Notes: generated by a model from the sequence alone, not told the origin. A DNA stretch of 26,549 nt from a virus (IMGVR_UViG_3300027852_000154:1-26549); one strand, 5' to 3'; shown: positions 14,341 through 21,348, counted from the stretch's first letter. Numbers and translations: made by a program.

Positions 14341-16371
14341 TCACCAGCCATTGACCCAGCCCCCTTTGCGCTTGCCGGATTTGCGAGCGCGGCTGGATTG
14401 CCTTATGCGCTTAGTCTTGCGGACTGGCTTGGCTTGATCCTCTGGCGTAGTTTCCACGGCCAGTTTGGATTTCGTCTCAACTCGATTACTGGTCAGCACA
14501 TCACGCAGCTTGATGGCTGTTTCAGCCACCTGCTCTGACCAATCGTCATCAATGGCTGGATCGGTGTCATCCTCCACTACCAGCCGCTTTGCAAGCCGCG
14601 CCATGTTTGGGTTCAGGATCTTCAGGGCAGCGAGCGCGTACACACGGCAGTCAAAGGCCTCATTTCGGTCACGGGTCTTGTGCCACTCCCTGATCGGGAA
14701 GCCTTTGATGTACTTGGTGATCAGTTTCTCGGCGGTAATCTGGTGGAACCACTCGGCGTCACGCTCATCCGGAAAGTGGCAGTAACCCGGCCCCGGCGCT
14801 TTGATTGCCAGTCGCTTGGCCACGATCATCTTGGCTTCATCGGTACCGATGGTGAACAGGTCGACTGGACGCTGGCCACGGCCGGTACGCTTCCGGCTGG
14901 GTGCGCTAACGATCGGACGGCCCCAACCGCCCACGCCTTTGATGGCAAACAGACGGCGACCCGTCTTGCCCTTGGCGTATTCATAGGCTGCCTGTGTGTA
15001 ACCGCTGTTGCCGCCGGTATCCAGGCAGGCGGCGCTGATCGGCAGTTGAGCGCCAGACTGGTGCATCCACGTCTTTGCCAGGTAATCGTCCAGATCATCC
15101 CAGACATCGCCCTGCAGCGGATCCCCCCATAGCACTTGGTAATCGACGGACCATGACTCATCGCCCAGACCCCATGCCACGGTCTCGACTTCCAGTCGGT
15201 CCTGCTGCATGTCCACCCCGGAGGTCAGCACCAGCCCTCCCGCCGGTACCGGGGCGCGGTATTTCTCAGCGCGCTCAATCAGCCCGGTACTGTCGACCTG
15301 ATCGCCCCGCTCCTCCCACGTTTCAGCCAGACTGACGTTAACGAAGGTCTGCAGGTCGCCGGCAGCCTTCTTATCCAGGAACGACTGAACGATGTCGCCC
15401 AATCGGCGAAAGGTACTGTAAAGCTCGTTCAGGTGGTAGGAGGCGTGACCGCGGAACGGCTTGGCGGCTTTCCAGCCGGCGCCAATCTCCTCGGCGGTCC
15501 TGATCGCCGCGATGCGCTCGGCATCCGTCCAGCCTGGGGCACAGCCATTCACGCACATATAGCGCGCAGTCTCTGGCAGGTGGTTGCCCTCTTCATCCTG
15601 CTCCCACGTCACGTTCTGCCACTTGAGCGGCTGATGTTCACCGCAGTGCGGGCAGGCTACGTGAAACCGGCGCTGATCGCCCTGCTCGAAACTGGATTCG
15701 ATCCAGCTTGCCCCTTTCGTGGTAGGCGTGCTGATCTCCAACAACAAGCGCTGATCACCAAAGGTGGCCGCACGCTGCCACAGCAAGCCGACCGGATGGC
15801 CCTCGTTGGTACGGTCATAGCCGTCCGTTTCGTCGCAGACGATGAACGGAGCCGACCGACCTCGCATGGTCTTCGGACTGCCCGACCAGCTGAACATCAT
15901 GAAACCGCCTGGGTAGGACTTCATGCGCTGGTTGTTCACACCGTCACGGCCGCGCGGCTTGGCGATGAGCTCCTGCAGCTGGTCGTTGTTCTCCACCAGT
16001 GGGTTGAACTTGGTTTCCAGCCAAGTGGTCAGGTCGCCCTGACTGGGCTGCATCATGATCTGGCTACAGGGGTTCTGGGCAATGCGGTACGACTGGGCAC
16101 ACAGCGCCAGCATAGTTTTACCTACCTGAGCACCCCATTGCAGCGTGATCCGCTGGCAGCTGGGGTCCGCCGTCATATCAAGTGGCTCTCGCTGGTAGGG
16201 AGCGTTATCAAAGCGGATAAGACCGGGCACTGCGTTGCCGATCGGGATCTTGACGTTGGCTTCGGCCCAGCTGGAAGGCTTAAGGTCGGGCGGTGGCTTG
16301 AAGTGCACCTGAGCGGCACGCACCGCTTTGACCAGGCCGTTCAGGTTTCGGAACTGTAGCGCTGCCGTCAC
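14341..16371 (-). CDS. Terminase large subunit (lambda GpA family)
   Basis: A 676-aa packaging motor and nuclease (lambda A is 641 aa). ATPase: Walker A-like GAQVGKT at residues 80-86 and Walker B FIVCDE at 176-181. Zinc-ribbon-type cysteines at 240/243 (CPHC) and 273/277 (CVNGC). The nuclease domain begins with LTSGVDMQQDRLEVETVAWG (Asp387 as a likely metal ligand) and continues with AACLDTGGNSGYTQAAYEY. A basic C-terminal tail (KTKRIRQSSRARKSGKRKGG) probably contacts portal or DNA. Start GTG at 16371 overlaps the small-subunit stop (GTGA) with GAGGAAG upstream. GpA-type enzymes normally make staggered cuts at cos. Confidence 0.97.
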   Translation of the reverse strand: MTAALQFRNLNGLVKAVRAAQVHFKPPPDLKPSSWAEANVKIPIGNAVPGLIRFDNAPYQREPLDMTADPSCQRITLQWGAQVGKTMLALCAQSYRIAQNPCSQIMMQPSQGDLTTWLETKFNPLVENNDQLQELIAKPRGRDGVNNQRMKSYPGGFMMFSWSGSPKTMRGRSAPFIVCDETDGYDRTNEGHPVGLLWQRAATFGDQRLLLEISTPTTKGASWIESSFEQGDQRRFHVACPHCGEHQPLKWQNVTWEQDEEGNHLPETARYMCVNGCAPGWTDAERIAAIRTAEEIGAGWKAAKPFRGHASYHLNELYSTFRRLGDIVQSFLDKKAAGDLQTFVNVSLAETWEERGDQVDSTGLIERAEKYRAPVPAGGLVLTSGVDMQQDRLEVETVAWGLGDESWSVDYQVLWGDPLQGDVWDDLDDYLAKTWMHQSGAQLPISAACLDTGGNSGYTQAAYEYAKGKTGRRLFAIKGVGGWGRPIVSAPSRKRTGRGQRPVDLFTIGTDEAKMIVAKRLAIKAPGPGYCHFPDERDAEWFHQITAEKLITKYIKGFPIREWHKTRDRNEAFDCRVYALAALKILNPNMARLAKRLVVEDDTDPAIDDDWSEQVAETAIKLRDVLTSNRVETKSKLAVETTPEDQAKPVRKTKRIRQSSRARKSGKRKGGWVNGW
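14439..14455 (-). promoter_or_regulatory. Late-promoter activator site B (end of terminase large gene)
   Basis: CCTCTGGCGTAGTTTCC on plus, within the last 115 bp of the terminase coding region and about 105 bp before the gpW-like start. It encodes ETTPEDQ in the terminase frame. The sequence at the expected -10 distance is weak (AAGACT). As a promoter it would boost gpW-like, portal and protease-capsid expression. Called by match to the four other copies. Confidence 0.5.
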
Positions 16372-16880
16372 GCCGCTTCCTCTTCGATCTCGTCTTCGAA
16401 GTCACACTCGGTCAGCAGGCTGCTCGAAGACAAGGCCTCAAGCGACTGATCAATCTCGGAGATCAACACCTTCTTGATCCGGGTCTCGTCTTCTTCGCCG
16501 ATGAGCCTGCCAGCAACGCGGCCGGGGATGTTGCGCATGTTCGCCTTCACTTCCGCGAACACCTTGGCCAGCCCTTTCTGGATATCCTCGACCACCGCCA
16601 CTTCACTTTTAGCCTTGGCCAGATCCAGCTCGGCCTTGGCGGTCTCGGCGGCCAGCTTGCGCCGCTTCAGCTCATCCTCATCTACAAAGTCACCGCCGCC
16701 GGTGGCGTTGATGATCGCCTGCTCTTCGCGCCACTCAGCCACTGCCGTTGAATCAAACACCCACTCTTTACCGCGCCCGCCCTTCTTCACATAGGGCATG
16801 CCCTGACGCACCCAGGCCATGATGGTCTGGCGGTGCTTGCCGTAGTGATCTGCGAGTTCGGAAGTGTTCAGCTTGGCCAT
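16368..16880 (-). CDS. Terminase small subunit (Nu1/DUF1441-like)
   Basis: A 170-aa DNA-recognition subunit (lambda Nu1 is 181 aa). It opens with a winged-helix/MerR-like fold, MAKLNTSELADHYGKHRQTIMAWVRQGMPYVKKGG, followed by WVFDSTAVAEWREEQA. A helical dimerisation part follows (DEDELKRRKLAAETAKAELDLAKAKSEVAVVEDIQ), then 'EVKANMRNIPGRVAGRLIGE'. The C-terminus is very acidic (DFEDEIEEEAA) and should bind the large subunit. ATG at 16880 has only a weak site (GAG about 8-11 nt upstream). The 123-bp gap before it is the expected place of cos. Confidence 0.93.
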   Translation of the reverse strand: MAKLNTSELADHYGKHRQTIMAWVRQGMPYVKKGGRGKEWVFDSTAVAEWREEQAIINATGGGDFVDEDELKRRKLAAETAKAELDLAKAKSEVAVVEDIQKGLAKVFAEVKANMRNIPGRVAGRLIGEEDETRIKKVLISEIDQSLEALSSSSLLTECDFEDEIEEEAA

Positions 16881-17003
16881 CTGCTCAACTCAAATGACGA
16901 TGATGAAATGAATCTGGAAGTCCACGCACAAGTATAAAAATGCGCGGCCGTGTCACCCGCAAGGGTGCCCCCTGAGAAAGTACCTTGGGAAACAATGGCT
17001 TGG
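16881..17003. other. Intergenic region before terminase; candidate cos site
   Basis: This is the only sizeable gap in the lysis-head block. On the minus strand it contains GGGGGCACCC followed by TTGCGGGTG, with a short inverted repeat CACCC/GGGTG (16954-16967), then ACGGCCGCGC and an AT-rich TTTTTATACTT. A GC-rich nick-like segment followed by CGCGGG-like sequence and then an AT-rich stretch, placed just upstream of a Nu1-type gene, is how lambda-type cosN/cosB regions look. No exact cut position can be given. No T-run follows the hairpin, so a terminator is unlikely. Confidence 0.4.
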
Positions 17004-17549
17004 TTACTTGGCATCTTTCCTAACGCCTCGCTGTGCCACCACGCCTGCGATACTGTCGACCCCTTTGCCGACCTGACGCAGGCCTGCATACGCCCAGGGT
17101 AGTGTCAGCAGTAGCCCCAGCACATACACGTCAGGCTCTTCATTGGCGAACACATAGCCCAACGCAGCGAACAGACTGACCCATGACTGACCAGGGCGCG
17201 TGCGCCGAACGAACTGATCCTCGGCCCGGTCAGCATTACGGATAGTCTCCTGAGTGGTGTGGTGAGCGGCCTGCTGATCCTGCAGCTCAAGCTCCTTCAT
17301 GGCCCGGATGTGCTCACGCACACTGGCCTCATTCTGGTAATACAGCTCCTTGAGCCTCACCAGCGCATCAGGATTGGTCTGTAGTTGCTGCAGGGCCTGT
17401 ACTGGATCATCGGTCCCTGTTGCCCCACTCACCAATGAGATGCCGGCGGCAACCGCACCGGGCGCATTCCCGGTCAGTAGCGAGCCAACCAGTGCGGCAC
17501 CGGTACCGGCGTTACCCTTTATCCAATCGCCAACGTCTGACCAGCTCAT
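17004..17549 (-). CDS. 3TM-type phage holin family protein
   Basis: A 181-aa protein of the holin_3TM (GTA-holin-like) type. There is a Gly/Ala-rich amphipathic N-terminal segment (GTGAALVGSLLTGNAPGAVAAGISLVSGATG, 14-46) and a charged helical middle (QALQQLQTNPDALVRLKELYYQNEASVREHIRAM). Two C-terminal membrane segments follow (SWVSLFAALGYVFA and DVYVLGLLLTLPWAYAGL). The 'RRTRPGQSWVS' lead into the membrane segment is typical of the family. ATG at 17549 overlaps the endolysin stop (ATGA) with GAGGTGG. It makes membrane holes releasing the endolysin, or acts as a second holin or antiholin. Confidence 0.8.
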   Translation of the reverse strand: MSWSDVGDWIKGNAGTGAALVGSLLTGNAPGAVAAGISLVSGATGTDDPVQALQQLQTNPDALVRLKELYYQNEASVREHIRAMKELELQDQQAAHHTTQETIRNADRAEDQFVRRTRPGQSWVSLFAALGYVFANEEPDVYVLGLLLTLPWAYAGLRQVGKGVDSIAGVVAQRGVRKDAK

Positions 17550-18046
17550 GCCGCCACCTCGGCTTCGATCTTGGCGCTCGCCATGGCCGTCTTAACCGTT
17601 CTGGTGCTCCAGCCCCGACCGAACCGCTGCCACCCTGCAAGGGCCGCATAGTGCGCCAGCCGCTCTGATGCAAAGCTCGGCAGGATATGAGCCGGATCGG
17701 CCTTGTTGGCAGCCGCTCGGGTGACCGGCCCCATGATCCCATCATCCTTCACGCGCAATGCTCGCTGCAGTAGCTGGACGGCCTGACGCACCCCCATGTT
17801 CACCGCCGTATCAAACAGGAACACAGCCACGCACGGCTGCAGTTCAGGGCAGTCAGCAGCCAGCCAGTAGTCATTGAAGTAAATGCTGCGCACCTGCTCA
17901 TGAGACGGCCGGCCATTGCTCCACGCATCAGGATGAGCCCGAGCACTGATCCCCAAGTACGTTTCACCGCCCGGATCGGCGGGGTCGTTGACGTAGCCAC
18001 CCTCGTGTTCCAACACCAGCGCCAGCGCAAAATCGAACAGCTCCAT
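17546..18046 (-). CDS. Endolysin, glycoside hydrolase family 108
   Basis: A 166-aa peptidoglycan-cleaving lysozyme-like enzyme. The catalytic Glu (about residue 15) is in LEHEGGYVNDPADPGGETYLGIS, the GH108 signature. A PG_binding_3-type C-terminal part includes FDTAVNMGVRQAVQLLQRALRVKDDGIMGPVTRAA. ATG at 18046 is chosen because AGGGGGTG stands 5 nt upstream; a GTG two codons earlier overlaps the previous stop. There is no signal peptide, so export must depend on the neighbouring holins. No Rz/Rz1-like spanin gene is recognisable beside it. Confidence 0.95.
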   Translation of the reverse strand: MELFDFALALVLEHEGGYVNDPADPGGETYLGISARAHPDAWSNGRPSHEQVRSIYFNDYWLAADCPELQPCVAVFLFDTAVNMGVRQAVQLLQRALRVKDDGIMGPVTRAAANKADPAHILPSFASERLAHYAALAGWQRFGRGWSTRTVKTAMASAKIEAEVAA

Positions 18047-18048
18047 GA

Positions 18049-18336
18049 TCACCCCCTATGCCCAGAAAACGCCCTGACAAACAGCTGCAGGCCCACCAGC
18101 ATGCCGAAATGAACCATCTGCCAGGCCAGCAGTGTCAGAGAGTCGTGGTATTGCTCGGCATCCTTTGCGATCCAGGTGAATGCCAGAAAGAAGAAGGCCA
18201 GCCCGCAGAATATGGGCATGACCAATGGGCGTGGATCACGCCCTTCAACCTTGTGATGCAGAGCTGCAATCGCGCTAATCACCAACCAGGCGGCAGCTCC
18301 CATATTGACCAGCGTGAACAGTGAGTTGATCGACAT
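18049..18336 (-). CDS. Small three-segment membrane protein of the lysis cassette
   Basis: A 95-aa protein with three hydrophobic segments at about residues 8-27, 37-57 and 67-90. The first loop is charged (HHKVEGRDPR) and the C-terminus basic (GHRG). ATG at 18336 overlaps the previous stop (TAATG) with GGGAGG. Size, topology and place between another holin-like gene and the endolysin suggest a holin or antiholin. I do not recognise the exact family. Confidence 0.75.
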   Translation of the reverse strand: MSINSLFTLVNMGAAAWLVISAIAALHHKVEGRDPRPLVMPIFCGLAFFFLAFTWIAKDAEQYHDSLTLLAWQMVHFGMLVGLQLFVRAFSGHRG

Positions 18337-18665
18337 TACCGCCTCCCTCTGAAGATCACCTCCAGCAGCGTTTCGGGTTGCTCCCGTATCCGCTTGCCGA
18401 GCGCCAGCAGGGCCATGATCAGATCCTCAGCCAGAACAGCTGAAACCCCGACGATTGCACCGCGGGTGCCATCACTCATCCCGTCCACATCGCCCAGGTA
18501 CAGATTCACCATGCTGCCCACAAACAAACCGACCGTAACGCCCCGGGCAATACCCAACAGCGTCAAACGGTTCACACTGAACAGCAGGCGGACGGCAACG
18601 GCCACCAATGCAATCGCAATTGGCACTCCCCACTGTATGGCCAGACGTTCCGCTTCATTCCTCAC
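18336..18665 (-). CDS. Holin (LydA/Hol-like, three membrane segments)
   Basis: A 109-aa protein with membrane segments at about residues 13-29, 36-58 and 69-90, and a charged C-terminus (GKRIREQPETLLEVIFRGRR). The 'NEAERLAIQWGVPIAIALVAVAVRLL' opening and 'GAIVGVSAVLAEDLIMALLALG' fit LydA-type phage holins. Start GTG at 18665. It is the first gene after late-promoter motif A and so the first late gene. It times lysis by opening the inner membrane to the GH108 endolysin. Confidence 0.82.
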   Translation of the reverse strand: MRNEAERLAIQWGVPIAIALVAVAVRLLFSVNRLTLLGIARGVTVGLFVGSMVNLYLGDVDGMSDGTRGAIVGVSAVLAEDLIMALLALGKRIREQPETLLEVIFRGRR

Positions 18666-18726
18666 GAGATACCCACCATGCTCTGATCCATCATGCTGGG
18701 AGTATTACTGTTGCTCGCCCCAGGTT

Positions 18727-18743
18727 CCTCTGGCGTCCTTTCA
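18727..18743 (-). promoter_or_regulatory. Late-promoter activator site A (before lysis/terminase genes)
   Basis: CCTCTGGCGTCCTTTCA on plus (one mismatch to the common pattern at the last base), beginning 6 bp downstream of the Mor-like gene stop. On the minus strand a TAATAC hexamer (18702-18707) follows after 19 nt, exactly as at site C. It lies in the 83-bp gap before the holin and would drive lysis and terminase genes, right next to its presumed activator. Confidence 0.72.
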
Positions 18744-18748
18744 CCCTG

Positions 18749-19183
18749 TCAGAACAGGTCTATTTGCTTCCAAGCAGGCCCTGCTTTACCAATGTCCCGC
18801 TGATACCCTTCCTTCGGCTCCATTGCCCACAAAATGTTGCGGACACTGCGCTCCGTCATCTGAATGGCGTCCGCTATATCGCCGATATCCATACCGTCCT
18901 CGTACATGCGCGCCACCGTCTGGTTCCGGTAATGCCTCAGCACGTTGCGACAGGTACCCAGCTGCAGGATCATGCCCCCGAAAGCAGCCACCAAGGCCTT
19001 GGCATCCTCCCAGCCCAACAGCTCAACGAGCATGTGGTCACTCGAAAGCTGCTGCGGCACATACAGCACAACCCGCCATGCTCGCTTGCCGCATCTGGGT
19101 AGCTGCCCCACCAGATACAGGGCGCGCTCTCGTCCTATGACATCAGCGATCTCTTGAACAGATTGCGGCAATGCTGCACCCAC
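18749..19183 (-). CDS. Mor/C-type transcription activator of late genes
   Basis: A 144-aa protein of the Mu Mor family, which activates middle or late promoters lacking a good -35 by binding a dyad just upstream of RNA polymerase. The N-terminal half is the dimerisation domain, with LVAAFGGMILQLGT (residues 64-77) matching Mor's conserved Gly-Gly turn. The C-terminal helix-turn-helix is at about 86-120 (YRNQTVARMYEDGMDIGDIADAIQMTERSVRNILW). Start GTG at 19183 has a GAGGTG site. It is the last early gene, and the five repeated motifs downstream are its likely targets. Mor here replaces the lambda Q or P2 Ogr function. Confidence 0.9.
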   Translation of the reverse strand: MGAALPQSVQEIADVIGRERALYLVGQLPRCGKRAWRVVLYVPQQLSSDHMLVELLGWEDAKALVAAFGGMILQLGTCRNVLRHYRNQTVARMYEDGMDIGDIADAIQMTERSVRNILWAMEPKEGYQRDIGKAGPAWKQIDLF

Positions 19184-19197
19184 GGTGACACCTCGCC

Positions 19198-19482
19198 TTA
19201 ATCGATTTTGCTGCCGATTGATTGTGCTGGCGCCAGCCTCGCATTGATCTGCTTAAGCTCTGCGATATCGCGCTTGGCAGAGATCAGCGCACTCGCAAGA
19301 GCGTCAGCCAGGTCGTGGTAATAGTCCTGCTCCACGTCCACCAGACCCAGCCCGCCACACTGGCCACAGGTGTACTCAGATACAGCCCCACGGATCACAC
19401 CTGTACCGAGACACTGATCGCAACGTGTGCCCTTGGGCGCTTCAATCCTGAGCGGACGATTCTTGAGCTTACGCTTTTGCAC
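19198..19482 (-). CDS. Small zinc-ribbon protein (DnaJ-type cysteine repeats)
   Basis: A 94-aa protein with two CxxC motifs in DnaJ zinc-centre style: CDQCLGTG (Cys21/24) and CGQCGGLG (Cys39/42). The N-terminus is basic and the C-terminal helix (residues 53-85, ADALASALISAKRDIAELKQ) may pair in a coiled coil. Start GTG at 19482 has a GGAGG site, overlapping the resolvase gene end by 14 bp. It lies between resolvase and late activator, where lambdoid phages carry Ninx-type small proteins. Function unknown; nucleic-acid or protein binding through zinc is likely. Confidence 0.75.
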   Translation of the reverse strand: MQKRKLKNRPLRIEAPKGTRCDQCLGTGVIRGAVSEYTCGQCGGLGLVDVEQDYYHDLADALASALISAKRDIAELKQINARLAPAQSIGSKID

Positions 19483-19945
19483 GCTGCTGCCTCCTTGCTA
19501 CCGACAGCGCCAGCATGGCGGCGTCTCGAGTGTCTTCGTTACTGCGCCCGGTCCAGCCGGTCAGCTTCTTGAACAGATCCGCCTTCCGTTTGGATGCCTT
19601 GGCAGTACCGCCCAGCGGTTTGACCAGTGTGTAACTGGCGCCGATCCGGTCCAACCACATCACGATCAGCTCACCACTGTGCTTCACCCGGCCAACCTTC
19701 TGGCTGATGCAGTTCATCTGAGCCTGTTCTTTCTGTCGCGAGCCCCGCTGGATGTTGCGGGCGTAGGTCGCTTTATTGGTCTGGACATTCTCAACTGCGA
19801 AGTGAGCGCCAGCCTGGTGCTGCTCTATGGTCCACTCCTGCAGGTCAAAGAAGTTCATGGTCTTGAGGTCAACCAGCTGGCCATCCTGAACAATGCCGAC
19901 CCCGCTCTTCTTTGAATCTGGATCAATACCTATAATCAAACTCAA
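19469..19945 (-). CDS. RuvC-like Holliday junction resolvase
   Basis: A 158-aa RNase H-fold nuclease. The first strand carries GIDPDSKKSGVGIV (Asp8), then FAVENVQ (Glu52), then a C-terminal SNEDTRDAAMLAL (Asp138 and Asp141). These are the four acidic metal ligands in RuvC order. Start TTG at 19945 overlaps the upstream stop (TTGA), with GAGGA 7 nt before. It would cut branched DNA before packaging, the role of RusA or Rap in lambdoid phages. RuvC itself is 173 aa. Confidence 0.85.
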   Translation of the reverse strand: MSLIIGIDPDSKKSGVGIVQDGQLVDLKTMNFFDLQEWTIEQHQAGAHFAVENVQTNKATYARNIQRGSRQKEQAQMNCISQKVGRVKHSGELIVMWLDRIGASYTLVKPLGGTAKASKRKADLFKKLTGWTGRSNEDTRDAAMLALSVARRQQRAKA

Positions 19946-20232
19946 AACGGAATCCTCTCATCTTCTGGTAACCGCACAGCCAGTGCGCGTAGATAGTGAA
20001 ACCGGTAACACCCCTCAGTGATCCACTGATACCCGGGCAAATCATTCACCGTGCGCACATCAATCAAGTGGTAGGCAAGCTGCTGTAGGGAATGGTCAAT
20101 CCGACAGCGCTGGAGGCGATCACCTGCCGGGATCTGGATCCCATTAAACCGGCAGTCCTGTTCAAGGGCTGAAAATTCAACCCGGGCCGCGCGCCAGCAG
20201 CTGCGCCACAAGTCTCGTGCATTAATATCCAT
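19942..20232 (-). CDS. Early-region protein of unknown function
   Basis: A 96-aa protein I do not recognise. It begins MDINARDLWRSCWRAARVEF and contains Trp, Arg and Cys-rich helical stretches, and a pattern 'LQQLAYHLIDVRTVNDLPGYQWITEGCYRFHYLRALA'. There is no membrane segment or clear metal site. ATG at 20232 has an AGGAAG site, with an 11-bp overlap with the previous gene and a TTGA overlap with the resolvase. Tight packing shows it is a real gene of the early operon. Confidence 0.7.
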   Translation of the reverse strand: MDINARDLWRSCWRAARVEFSALEQDCRFNGIQIPAGDRLQRCRIDHSLQQLAYHLIDVRTVNDLPGYQWITEGCYRFHYLRALAVRLPEDERIPF

Positions 20233-20407
20233 GATTCTTCCTTTTGATCCTGATCATGCGTTCCCGAATATCGTCACGGAGCGAGGCCGTTTGTCGTTTT
20301 GCCCATTTCACCTGCTGGGCCTGAGGCTGGCTCAACAACCAGCGGGCTAAGCAATCACGGCGATAGTCTTCACTGGTGTTGGACTGATTTGGGCTCATCA
20401 CAATCAC
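20222..20407 (-). CDS. Small early-region protein of unknown function
   Basis: A 61-aa basic protein (or 58 aa from ATG at 20398). It contains DYRRDCLARWLLSQPQAQQVKWAKR..., a pattern seen in small phage proteins next to replication genes. GTG at 20407 overlaps the stop of the replication gene (GTGA); ATG at 20398 is the better codon with GGTGA upstream. It has one helix with conserved-looking Arg/Trp and a Lys/Arg-rich C-terminus. Possibly nucleic-acid binding; not assigned. Confidence 0.62.
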   Translation of the reverse strand: MIVMSPNQSNTSEDYRRDCLARWLLSQPQAQQVKWAKRQTASLRDDIRERMIRIKRKNHGY

Positions 20408-21348
20408 CAGTTGTGGTCGTCATTCATAACCCCATCCATCACCAGCGCGGAAACCGCTGCCCTTCTTTGCTGGCGCGAACCCACAACAGCGCCTGTTGCC
20501 GCCGCACCTGCTGTCATCACGCGTTGTAGCTGGCGCAGCAGCTTGTGCTCCCACTGGGCCTGAGTTGCCTGATCTCCACGGGCCTCCCAGTAGCTCCGGA
20601 ATTCACCCAGAATCTCCTCCTGCTGGGCAGGCTCCAGGCGTTGCAGGCTCACACCCGCCATCCGGCAGCGCTCGGCAAACCACTCGCTGGGCACCCACTC
20701 GAAGTGCATGGCGAAGCGCTTGCCTGCGCCAGCAGTTGCAGCGGTGGCCGGTAGCGTCTCGCTGGGTTCAGGGTTGAACAGGTTGGACAGGTTGGACAGG
20801 AACGGATCCTCAGCCTCGGTGCTGGCGCTGGCTAGTCGATCAGCATGATCGGTCGCCTGCTCGTCGCTGCTGGACGCGTCAGCGTCATCAACAGGTTCAA
20901 TGACAGGTTCCTTGGTAGGTTCGGTGATAGGTTTGGGTGCAACGGTTGCACCCCCATTCGGAAACGGTTGCACCCCCTCCCCGCAATCGTTGCACCCCCC
21001 TGTGTCGCCATTTGCGGGGTAGGGTGCAGTATTTGCACCCCCGTTGTTGCGGGCCTTGCGCGTGCGCACGATCTGGGGCGCATTGTGCAACATCAGCCGG
21101 TAAAGGTTGCTCGACGTTGAGCCAGACTGAGTTTTGCGGGTACGGATCTCGATAATCCCCTTCTCAGCAAACTCAGCCAGATAGTTCTGCACAGAGCGCT
21201 CCGACACACCCGCATCCAGCGCCAGCGTGGATACTGACGGATAGCAGAAGCCGTACTCATCGGCATAGTTGGCCATCATCATCAGCAGGCACTTCTTGTT
21301 GCCAGGCAGATCAACATCAACGGCGGCAGCCATCGCTTGAAAGCTCAC
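20404..21348 (-). CDS. Replication initiation protein: HTH_36 plus DnaT-like domain
   Basis: A 314-aa lambda-O-like protein. Residues 14-90 are a winged helix of the HTH_36 type (LPGNKKCLLMMMANYADEYGFCYPSVSTLALDAGVSERSVQNYL). Residues 100-205 are a low-complexity linker with repeated 'EP' (ITEPTKEPVIEPVDD) and acidic/Ser runs. Residues about 217-275 resemble the DnaT DNA-binding domain (FEWVPSEWFAERCRMAG... EFRSYWEARGDQATQAQWEHKLLRQLQR), which loads primosome components. GTG at 21348 is chosen: GGAGGTG lies 5 nt upstream and the codon overlaps the antirepressor stop. Longer upstream frames lack a site. The linker-coding part carries iterons, so the protein probably binds within its own gene, as lambda O does. 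No separate helicase or DnaC-like gene is seen. Confidence 0.85.
   Translation of the reverse strand: MSFQAMAAAVDVDLPGNKKCLLMMMANYADEYGFCYPSVSTLALDAGVSERSVQNYLAEFAEKGIIEIRTRKTQSGSTSSNLYRLMLHNAPQIVRTRKARNNGGANTAPYPANGDTGGCNDCGEGVQPFPNGGATVAPKPITEPTKEPVIEPVDDADASSSDEQATDHADRLASASTEAEDPFLSNLSNLFNPEPSETLPATAATAGAGKRFAMHFEWVPSEWFAERCRMAGVSLQRLEPAQQEEILGEFRSYWEARGDQATQAQWEHKLLRQLQRVMTAGAAATGAVVGSRQQRRAAVSALVMDGVMNDDHNW
20935..21042. repeat. Iteron array, candidate phage replication origin
   Basis: Direct copies of CGGTTGCACCCCC start at 20943 and 20965. TCGTTGCACCCCC starts at 20987 and TATTTGCACCCCC at 21030. A decayed copy (CATTTGCGGGG) starts at 21009. Start spacings are 22, 22, 22 and 21 bp, two helical turns. 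Inverted half copies GGGTGCAAC (20935) and GGGTGCA (21022) make the first and last copies palindromic. The array lies within the linker-coding region of the replication gene, matching the lambda ori layout inside gene O. No strongly AT-rich flank is evident. Confidence 0.75.

Noticed and set aside
16954-16967. CACCC/GGGTG hairpin before the terminase genes as a terminator.
   Set aside because: Only 5 bp of stem and no following T-run; cos or a regulatory site is more likely.
20778-20800. Tandem AGGTTGGAC repeat in the replication gene.
   Set aside because: Only two adjoining copies encoding a LSNLSNL linker segment; simple coding repetition, not a second origin element.
20935-21042. Short regularly spaced repeats that might suggest a CRISPR array.
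   Set aside because: Repeats are 13 bp with 9-bp spacers inside a coding region, and no cas gene is present. The pattern is that of origin iterons.
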